Below are positions 8,944 through 17,200 of a stretch of DNA of 26,720 nucleotides, piece after piece. Position 1 is the stretch's first letter. Every line of letters starts with the position of its first letter. A model generated the notes under the pieces. That model worked only from the letters and a program-made list of their open reading frames with translations, was not told where the DNA came from and ran no database searches. This DNA comes from Hymenopellis radicata (Eukaryota > Basidiomycota > Agaricomycetes > Agaricales > Physalacriaceae). Where the stretch lies: positions 1-26,720 of the forward strand of contig JADNRX010000682.1 of assembly GCA_015501595.1 (NCBI GenBank), read 5' to 3'. The position numbers and the translations under genes were made by a program.

Positions 8944-9612
8944 CATCAGGAAACGGCCTGTGGGCCAGAGGCTGCCTGAGTTAATCACTGTCACAGTGAC
9001 TAACCAGAGGGCACTGAGGTGTCTCAAGGCATCTTTGGCTGTCTCAATGCTTAAGCTGCAGCAGTCATAAGCCTGAGTTAACATAATGCTGTTGAGCTAA
9101 CTTGAAGGCTACTCAAAGTTTGTAGCTCTGCAGCTCTCAACTCACAATAACTCTAGCATGCTCCAAGACAAACCATACAGCAGTCATTTACTTGGAACAA
9201 CTTCAGTGACTCGAGAATCAACAGATGCTATGTAATTCAAGTCCAAGGCTGGCTACATGTAACTAGTAAGTACCGTATTACTCTAGTTCATAGTTGTGGT
9301 AGTACGATAGGGCTCATGTAACCCGCCATCTCGGGCCGTCGGTGACGGTAACACCATCCATACGCGGCTACAGCATCCACGACGCGACGCCGTTGGAGCC
9401 GCAAACACAACACGGATCACAAAAGTCAAACAATGAAGAACCATGCAAGGGGTAGAGGTGCCTCGTCGACGTGCAGCGCTGTGGGAGGGCTCACGCTGCC
9501 CAGCATCGTCGACCTCATGCTAGAGGAGTGGTGAAAAAATGCTATCCCACAACCAGGTTACTGTTGTAGACGCGTCATACGTCGTCTGTTAAACGCTGGT
9601 GCGCCGTCATTT

Positions 9613-10660
9613 TCACACAGCACACGGACGCCTCGCCAGCTTAATCGGCGTGCCGACACTCCCCGCGCATCCACGTCCATATTGTCCGCCTCGTCGTGTA
9701 CGCTCTGATGCTGCCTGTACGCTCCTAGCGAAGCAGACTGCGGCGGCGACAATATATTCGCAGAAGCATCTGCCCATTTCACACCGACCATCCACCCGCC
9801 TGCACCGCCGCCACCGCGGATGACGTCCCCGTTCTTGCGTAGCGCGCGCACGGCATCAGCGGGCTTGGTGTACCGAGCTTGAACGCGTTGCCGACGTCAT
9901 AGAGGGACTCGGGCTGGGTGGTGCCAGCGCTAGACGGGGCGTTGGTCGACATGGAGTATTCGGAGGAGAGAGACAGGAAAAAGTCGAGGGTTGGTGCGTA
10001 TTTGTCGGGCGGGTACCCGAACACGGACGGATCGGGGACGACGAGGTACTCGTGGTGCGGTGTGTAGGCGGGGAGCGGTGTGAGAGAAGAAGAGAGGACG
10101 ATGTAAGCCGCGAGGAAGGGGCGCCAGTGGCGCTAGGTATATCGTTAACGCTCATCATCGGCGGCGCATCCTCGTCTTCCGCACGCACGCCCGCATAGTC
10201 GAACATGCTGTCCATACCCCAGCGGCTCCCGCCTTTGCCATCGTCCAGCTTGCTGCTGTTCATTTTCGCACCGTCGGCAGTGGCTCGTCAGACTCTTGCG
10301 GCCCGCCAGAGGATAGGCTCGTCCCCATCATGTACCCGCTTTGATAGCCCTTGGACCCAACGCCGCCGCCCGTGGAGGTGTTTAGCGTGTTCAGCGTGTT
10401 CGTCGATGAGGTAGACGACGAGAGCAGAGTCGATGACGAGGGCATTGATGAAAGCAGGTTGATGGGCGCCTAGATACAATGAGTTTAGCTAGAAAATGCG
10501 AAGGAAATACACACCGATTTAGGCTGGACGCGCCCGCGACGCCGTCCAGCGCCAATTTCCAACTCGTAGCCTCTTTTCACGCATGAACATGTCGTCGTGG
10601 GGGGCTCATCCAGCTTTGGAGTCCGGCGCGAGCGTATCCGCTCTGTCCCAAAGGCTTCTC
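9613..10660 (-). pseudogene. NUP53: Nup53/Nup35-type nucleoporin, frameshifted copy
   Basis: Minus-strand reading gives the usual fungal Nup53 order: Ser/Thr-rich start, YQSGYMMG (about 10340), GMDSMF (about 10205), DEDAPP..SVNDI (about 10160), the Nup35-type RRM core VFGYPPDKYAPTLDFFLSL (about 10020), YTKPADAVRALRKNGDVIRG (about 9850), GGWMVGVKWAD (about 9790), and the tail GSVGTPIKLA (about 9640). This family forms inner-ring nuclear-pore proteins whose RRM dimerises. The frame breaks at least four times, each by a single base: at the AAAA before MNSSK (about 10261), after SVNDIP, at CTCGG|TACACC, and before GSVGTPIK. An upstream intron is shared with E0. It is therefore read as captured and decaying cargo of E1, unless the breaks are assembly errors. 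Confidence 0.65.
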
Positions 10661-11702
10661 GCGACGTCGCTCGTCCTGGGTATCCACGGCTGTTCGTTGA
10701 TTTAAAGATGTTGTGCTGCCTGCTCGAGGGCTTACGCGGCTTTCGTCGTCGTCCTGGTGGCAAGAGGGGATCATGGTCGTGGTAGGAGGCAGAGAAACGA
10801 CTCTGCGATCACTGTTAGGATTGTTTGGATCGGTCCCCCGATCATAAACGGAACGAGTTCGTTGACGCTCGGGACAGCGACGTCGGGCTCGGAATGATGA
10901 TTGAAGTGTCGGGATTTCATGCAGTATAGTTATATTATATGTTGCAGTACAAGTTTCAGTAATAATACTGCGTGCAAATGAGGAATTACGCTTACATAGA
11001 TAGTATCCCATCAGTCTGCAGCACCGCAACGGAAGCGAATTAAGACTTCGCATATAGACGGTTGTATTCCTATGTGAATCTAGAGTATTTAATTTTTCAG
11101 TCAATTTTTTGGCCTACCTGAAGACGAAACTCGCTTTGTCGTTGGTAGTACGAACATATTTGTATTGCCTACTACATAGTAAGTTGGTCGGCTTGCATTT
11201 GTTATCAAACATCAAATTTACAGTACATACTACTGCCGCTTTGGTTCACAGGTCTCTTGGAGCACTCGCTCATCGTCCAAGTCATCGTCCATGGTGCTTT
11301 CAACGACGACCGGATCTCAGGTCCGGCGATCCGAGCAGTAATCAAGCACTGCTCGGAGGTCGCCAACCTTATTCATTCACCACCATCCTCCACTTTCGTC
11401 GACCACTCGCGCTTCCTTCCTCCTTCGTCGCCACTTCTGGTCTCTTTTACTGTTTAGCTGGCCGGCTGCACCGCATAAGCCCTGTCAAAACAGGCTGTAC
11501 TTTGCCTCAACAACGTCGTTGACTCGGGCAACGCTATGGCTCGGTGCCACCACGAATGGGCTATGTGGGAGTTGCCACTCGATGAATCAATGCTGCTCTG
11601 TCTGCAGGCAGACAGCATGGCACGGTGTGTGCTCCTTTTTTGCCTCAATCATGTTAGTATTAAATGTTGACAGTGACAGTTCATCATATTTGGCGCGACT
11701 AC

Positions 11703-11786
11703 GACACAAATCCCAACCGTGGGCCCACTCAGAGCCAGGCCGACCTTGCGCAGGGCTTTGTGGGCCCATGGTTGGGAGGTGGTGTC
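11703..11786. other. 84-nt conserved hairpin, E1 copy
   Basis: The arms GACACAAATCCCAACCGTGG and CCATGGTTGGGAGGTGGTGTC pair with few mismatches and close with GGGCCCAC/GTGGGCCC. From GTGGGCCCAC rightwards it differs from the E0 copy at only two positions in about 65. Confidence 0.7.
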
Positions 11787-12244
11787 ATATGGTCTCTTAC
11801 GCTAACGCTCTGGATTGTTTCCTGCCGCGGCAAGCCCGTCGTGTTAACCACTGTCCTCGCGTACGACGTGAACTTCTGTGGATTTACCGCTTAATTCTCT
11901 TCTCCCTCGGGCCAGAAATTCGTCCAAGTCCACCAGGCATGCCACGTAGACATCACGTGTCTGTTGCTTTTTGTTCCGATTGGGGTACGTGTATGACTTA
12001 TTCTCTTACCACCATCTCCCACTCTTCCCATAGACGACGCCCAACGGAGGTATATGCCCGACTACCTGCGGTGGCATCTGCCTCTGCGACTACCTGCGTG
12101 GCGACGACGACTACTTGCACGAGGACAACAACCTTCCACGCAACGACTATGATGGTGACCTGCACAAGGACGACGCTACATAAGGATGACGATGACGACC
12201 TGCATGAGGATGAGGACAACGACGACCTGCACGACGACGACGAT

Positions 12245-12333
12245 AATAACCTGCACGACGACAATAACCTGCACGACGACAATAACCTGCACGACGACAA
12301 TAACCTGGCACGACGACAATAACCTGGACGAGG
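12245..12333. repeat. 18-bp minisatellite AATAACCTGCACGACGAC, E1 copy
   Basis: Five units: three exact (12245-12298), one with an extra G (12299-12317) and a final partial unit. In frame it reads as the hexapeptide LHDDNN. Less regular GATGACCTGCATGAGGAT units occur on both sides (12185-12240 and 12670-12780), so the acidic repeat once covered a larger region. A 267-codon open frame ends here but has no domain and begins at a non-ATG codon; I do not call it a gene. Confidence 0.8.
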
Positions 12334-12789
12334 ATCTCCGACCGTCATCTCTGCCATTCTTTTTATTATTGATGGCCCCACACCGCGCACCTTCACTGGC
12401 CCAAGTATCATCATCTGCCTCTTGTCCTGGTAGTCCTACTCAAGAGGAAGACGAGGTGCGAGTTGAGATTTTACTGGTGTACTGTTCTCATCTTTTCATC
12501 CCTTAGGGTGTGTACTTTGACAGTGTCGATGAGCTCCAGCAGCAGGTATCCTTCTATCTAGCCGGCATCTGTCTGTAGTTGACATCAGTCAAAGGGGATC
12601 AATGTGCAGGATATTCTGAAGCTGGAGGTCTCCACTCACGACGACAATGATGATGACCACCAGTACAAGGATGATGACCTCCACCATATGATGGGGACGA
12701 CAACATCTTGCATGAGGAGAATGACCCTGACTGATGATGACCTGCATGAGGATGATGATCTCATCCTCGTGCAGGATGACTATGACCTA

Positions 12790-13217
12790 CTACTTGTTAC
12801 CTGGAACGTTAGCTATTGTATATAAATCGTATTATAGTTTATTGTCGTACTGTATGTAGCAATGAAATGTCTGCCTTTCTTTATCTCCTCAAATAGTGTG
12901 ACTGCTTTATGCTTTCTTGTGGAGTCTTAATGTGACATCATGATTTGTTTCGGTGATTTCAGCTAACATTGGTCTGCTTATGACCAGCTGTATGCTACTT
13001 GAGCTGTAATTGAGTTATGTAGAGCTTCATTCAGGATAGTTTGAGTTGCCTTGCATAGAACTTGAGCTAACTTGAGTTGAACTCAAGGCACCTTGAGAGA
13101 ATGTTTGGACCTGAACCTTTGCCAAAGTTAACCAGGCAGAGTTCACACCCTGATGTCCTCTAGGCAACCATGTTCACCGTGGTTGACTCAGTAGTCCTCT
13201 AGGCTGGTGACCCGTTT
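12790..13217. other. Gene-free right part of E1
   Basis: AT-rich sequence with CTTGAG/CTCAAGG motifs (13025-13100), GAACCTTTGCCAAAGTTA and the right inverted repeat. It aligns with about 7000-7757 in E0. Confidence 0.55.
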
Positions 13218-13522
13218 CCTGATGCGCGACGCTTAAGCCCCACCAATGTGGGCTGCATACATTCTGATTCTCTCTCACCCTCTACATATGACGCACCATG
13301 CATGCACCATCTTGCTTACATTCCTGGACTGTCGAGGTGCTTTTCGTATAGGATATAACCACTGCACATTTGTGCAGTGTGTTGTCTTACCGAAAAAATC
13401 TCTCGACTGTCCGTTAAACATTGTTGTTAGACTGTCCGTTAAACATTATTGTTGGATACACTTATACTAGTATTAATGGAATGAGATTCACCATAAAACC
13501 CATTTCAAGTATGATATTCTGC

Positions 13523-13860
13523 GGCGGCGGTGGCTCAGTTGGTAATGGGTCATACTTCTAACTAATATGTGCAGTATGCGGGCGTTCAAACCCTCCTGCT
13601 GCCCTTTTTGAGTGAAGTATGATCGGTTAAACCGGTTATTAACTGGTTATAACCGGTTAAACCGGAAAAGCGGTTATAACTAGTTATAACCGCTAACCTA
13701 ACCGGAAAAATAACCGGTTAGCGGTTAATGACAGTTATCAGTGGTTACAGTTATGGTTAACAGACATTAGCGTACTTGGTTATGGTTACTGTTACGGTTA
13801 GACCTGACTGAGGGGTCTAACCGTAACCTAACCTAACCTTAAAACCCTAGATAGGACCAG
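13523..13860 (+). mobile_element. tRNA-derived SINE-like element, copy 2
   Basis: The tRNA-like head 13523-13603 has GGCGGCG pairing with TGCTGCC at its ends, a perfect A box TGGCTCAGTTGG and a near-consensus B box GCGTTCAAACC, and is followed by TTTTT. The body is made of AACCGGTTA/TAACCGCTAACC motifs and closes with CTAACCTAACCTTAAAACCC and TAGATAGG, as in copy 1. The tail resembles TTAGGG-type telomeric sequence read backwards. Anticodon pairing is degenerate. Confidence 0.7.
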
Positions 13861-13956
13861 GCCTACCTAGCTCTACTTAGGAATCACTACGCTCGACAGA
13901 ACTTAAGTGTCAACGAGTATTAGATATTAAACCCGAACAAACAGACTAGCTCGTTC

Positions 13957-13965
13957 TATAAAAAG
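13957..13965 (+). promoter_or_regulatory. Possible TATA box
   Basis: TATAAAAAG lies about 75 bp upstream of the truncated F-box homology and downstream of the SINE copy. Whether it drives transcription of the relic is inference. Confidence 0.3.
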
Positions 13966-13981
13966 TTCCAGCGACCTCTGT

Positions 13982-14008
13982 GCTAGAAATTTACATTTAA
14001 ATTTTCTA
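13982..14008. repeat. 27-bp imperfect palindrome at the breakpoint of F-box relic A
   Basis: CTAGAAATTTACATTTAAAT followed by TTTCTAG reads nearly the same on both strands. It sits 23 bp before the first base that aligns with the other F-box genes, so it may mark the junction of an insertion or rearrangement. Confidence 0.5.
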
Positions 14009-14030
14009 GTGTGATAGCGGAACACCACAG

Positions 14031-15632
14031 TATGCGACCTGGCTTTCGCAGAAGCAAGAGAAGTACAATGTCCTGGTTCAGGTGAGTCTTTATCCATGGC
14101 CGCGATGAATGAATATCCTCATCTCCTTTCGCAGTCCTACAAGCCACACGAGCACTGGTGGAAGTACAAGAGGCCCCGACCCGCAGAGCTACTCATGTAT
14201 AAGGTCTCAGATATGAAAGGTATTAGTCGTTCCTCCTTGCACGTCCCGCATAGGCTGACATTGGTGTAGCATTATGGATCGACTGAAGGCGGACGGGTGG
14301 GCAGAAGAACTGAAGCTTCCACAAACTGTTGAAGCCCTGAATGATCATCCACTTGTGTTGCAGCCTAGAAAGCTGACTGATCAAGGTGTGTCTCGTCCCG
14401 CCGTGTGCGCTTGACACTGATCTTACCCATTCCAGATTGGGCAGCGATGAAACCTACTCTTACGGCAATTCTTTCCAACATCCGTGCTGAAGAGCTCAAG
14501 CGAACGATGCGACGTGTCATCTCCGAGCGAACGAGCGTTCTTGAAAAACTCGGCAGTTCCGTGTTCGCGACATTGCCGGAGACCCCGCACAATCCACCTG
14601 CGTCTGCGCTTTTTGTATATCAACCTTTTTTCGATATCATCACCAACACGCCGCCGAGGAAGACGCCACCGCCGCGCTTACGCAAGCGCTGGAGACCGTC
14701 CTCGCCATATGCGAGGCGTGGAGACAGGAACAAGAGCTGCATTTAAAAGCGCTCCTCCGAAAGCAGGCACGCAGCGACGACCTCTCTTTGGTCGTCAGCG
14801 CCTTCACCTGCGCCAACCACTGCAAGTTCTCCGAGTCACCGTCACTCTTCCATTATCCGCATTTCGCCAGCCATCACTGTTTCTATTCGACTGCTTCTGT
14901 TGGTCACGATATCACTGTCCGGGTTTGGAGCGGCAAGGCTGTTAGGGCGATGAACCAGAATGGGTACGACCACTGTGGAAGCTTTGTGAGGATGTGTGGG
15001 TTGGATCTGGCCACGGCGACTGCTGAGGATATGGATGGTGCGGATGTGTTTTTCCGGTGTGAGGTTTGTGATTCGAGGCGGAAACCCGTGAAGGGGTTTA
15101 AGGAGTTTGCGTTGATGCGTTGGCGGACGGCTATGGTGAGTTATCTTTCTAGTTGTGATAGATCTGATTTGCTGTAGAACCATCGACATGTCGGCAAAGT
15201 CTGTGGGGTTGAACACGCTGAACTACTCGCCTTGGGACGTAAAGAAGAGAAATATGTGCTTGAGAATGATCTGGAGGCCTATGATTCCCGGTCGTTGGTT
15301 TGCGTCCATTGTAATCGGGCGGTGTATTTGAGGACTGGTCGGGCTGAACACCTTCGTTCTGAGTGAGTCTTTTTCTTCCTATCGAATCATGCCGTGTGCT
15401 GATTTCTTTGTAGGCACGGATAGATGGCGAGTTCAAGGCTGTGGACCATTATCGGCGTAGTTTGAAGCATTCGGGTTTGAACAAGTTGATGGTCGAGGTT
15501 TGGCAGGCGAACGGACCCCGAGTGTTTGATAGAAGAAATATCGACGATATCGGACTATACAGATACAGGTATTACGCTGATGTGATGTTGTATTATAGTG
15601 GAGTGCGGAAAGAACGTCGTGAATATTGTTAA
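14031..15632 (+). pseudogene. F-box family relic (paralogue A), 5'-truncated and frameshifted
   Basis: Homology to paralogues B and C begins inside their exon 4 (YATWLSQKQEKYNVLVQ), so the F-box itself is missing. Exons 14031-14081, 14135-14219, 14270-14385, 14436-15135, 15178-15362 and 15414-15632 follow the family's splice sites; the 116-nt exon has the same length in all three paralogues. The large exon keeps SAFTCANH, HYPHFASHHCFYSTAS, MCGLDLATATAEDMDGADV, FFRCEVCDS and LMRWRTAM; the next keeps SLVCVHCN. Three frame breaks are seen: the second exon is one base short, one base is missing near 14656 (in the ACGCCGCC run), and one near 15415, where the frame otherwise hits TAG at once. The expressed product, if any, would lack the Skp1-binding F-box. 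Confidence 0.75.
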
Positions 15633-15723
15633 GGATTATACTTAAGTACAACCCAAGCCAGCTGCCAGTAAGTAGTGGACCCATTCACAAAATGCAGCGT
15701 GGGAAAAGAGAACCAAAAAGGAA

Positions 15724-16320
15724 ATGGGTGGACTGGACGTCGTTTTCCTCCCTTCCCCCACCATCTCCTTCGTTGTCGCTCACTCGGCCACTACGCTCGT
15801 AAATTGCGCCATATGGATCCTGCTATGTATTTGCGCTCTAAAGGACCGACAAAGCCCCAAGGACGGTGGTAGGCATCCGCAAAGTTTTGGGCGAAAAGGG
15901 CGCGAAAAAAGCATATGGCCATGTCGTGGTGAGTGGACAACGGGCTACCGTGTCTGTTCGTGGCTTATGATTTGCAGACGGCACTTGTGTCCGTCGACTA
16001 GTATATAGGTCCTTGTGGTCAGACTCAATGCCTATACGGCGCATCAATCCCGCGCACGAAGCGTCAAAAGGAATGTCTCTGGCGTTTTCGCACTACCCGT
16101 CACGGGCAGCAACCTAGCCTCGCAGGAATACGCCCCATTGAACTTTAGAGCCGCCTCACGGTACTGTTACGACCATCGCGCTTCCAGTAGCCGCCGCTCA
16201 TCTGCTACTCTGGTAAGCGAAATTCCTTCAGCGTCTTGTGATGACTTCAATCAGTTCTGCTTCCGAACGAGAGCTAATCATTCTCTTGTGGACACACTGC
16301 TTACCAAAATCATTTTCTGA
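15724..16320 (+). pseudogene. Possible remnant of a membrane-protein gene
   Basis: An open frame from ATG 15724 contains a hydrophobic stretch (HSATTLVNCAIWILLCICAL) preceded by a mostly apolar start and followed by charged residues. GEKGAKKAYGHVV (about 15890-15935, another frame, ending at a GTGAGT donor) and TIALPVAAAHLLLW (about 16165-16210) could be later pieces. Joining them needs frame changes and I do not recognise the family with certainty. It lies between F-box relic A and the tRNA gene. The rest of 15633-16851 shows no clear gene. Confidence 0.25.
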
Positions 16321-16851
16321 TTTCCCTCTTTCCGCTGTTCCGGCAACGAAGTGCTAACCATCATTCTTCACAGGTTATACCTATCCGTATCGAACGGTCG
16401 GCTGCGTGTATGATGCCTTCGAGCTCCCATTGTGTGTCATAATAATTATTGGTGAGTACTTCTTTTCCTCTACCCCTTCGTCGCGAAGATGAGTTTAGAG
16501 ATTTTGAGGGTGTTAAACCTGATGACCATTGATTTGTTTTATAATCAATTGTTCCTACTGAGCGACTTATCTTCCTCTTTCTTCCCGCTGTGATATCGCA
16601 TATTGACTCTTTGGCGCAGGCTTCGGTGTACATTTCGACCAACATTACACACTAAAGTATAGGCTTGGAATTTTGGCCTGGCGTCGATTTGTCTTAGTAC
16701 TCACCAATGACAATAAGAAATTTTCTCCAGGTGGCGTGCCATTGTAGATGCTGTGAATTCGAGGATTCTGACTCGGAGAGGCGGGCCTATTGTGTCGCGT
16801 CGCGATCCTGAGTCCAGAGATCAGAATGCCTCAATTGAATCTACGTTCATG
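16321..16851. other. Spacer before tRNA-Cys
   Basis: Splice-site-like signals surround two short frames (a TYPYRTVGCVYDAFELPL frame near 16377 and a GFGVHFDQHYTLKYRLGILA frame near 16619) that could be exons of an unrecognised gene. Evidence is too thin to call one. Confidence 0.3.
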
Positions 16852-16931
16852 GACTTCGTAGCTCAGTGGTAGAGCATGCGACTGCAGTCAAGCACATCGC
16901 GGGGTCACGTGTTCAAACCACGTCGAGGTCT
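16852..16931 (+). tRNA. tC(GCA): tRNA-Cys(GCA) with 8-nt intron
   Basis: Acceptor GACTTCG pairs with CGAGGTC over 7 bp. The D arm is GCTC/GAGC, anticodon stem TGCGA/TCGCG, and T arm ACGTG/CACGT with loop TTCAAAC. The anticodon GCA is at 16884-16886 and the discriminator is T, as expected for eukaryotic tRNA-Cys. After G37, the 8 nt TCAAGCAC (16888-16895) are the intron at the canonical 37/38 position. A TTTT Pol III stop follows at 16934. The A box TAGCTCAGTGGT and B box TGTTCAAACCA are both good, so it looks functional. Confidence 0.9.
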
Positions 16932-17200
16932 ACTTTTGCGCCACAGTTGATGCAACTTGTGTTTAGAGGGGCATTAATTTTACCGATACCGCAAGGCGAA
17001 CATTGTGCCCCGCACGCCGCCAACAAAGAAATTCCCCTGATCAGACGTTTCGGCTTTGACCTTGCGATCAGGTGACTCTTTCTTTTGTCTCGGAAAAGAG
17101 CATTCACTTGACTTTTAACCAACACGACGAAGACTACCGACCAGCATCGCCTTCATCTCCATCATCATTGTCACTATCATTGTTCGTACAAGCTAGCAAC

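Larger units (their letters stand above)
8944..13224. mobile_element. Composite inverted-repeat element E1 (with Nup53-type cargo)
   Basis: The left end CATCAGGAAACGGCCTGTGG is nearly identical to E0's inner left end for the first 50 bp. The right end, reverse complemented, also starts CATCAGGAAAC and matches E0's right end almost base for base (TCCTCTAGGCAACCATGTTC...). The right half (about 10440-13224) is a diverged direct copy of E0 5065-7757. The left cargo (about 9200-10440) is a nucleoporin gene copy absent from E0. No transposase was recognised, and no target duplication is visible. Confidence 0.65.

Noticed and set aside
10577..11104. 175-codon minus-strand open frame
   Set aside because: Composition is low in protein character and the E0 counterpart is not open. 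Part of it overlaps the Nup53-type 5' exon in a different frame.
11519..12322. 267-codon open frame on the plus strand inside E1
   Set aside because: It starts at a non-ATG codon, has no domain, crosses the hairpin and the minisatellite, and the matching region of E0 has no comparable frame.
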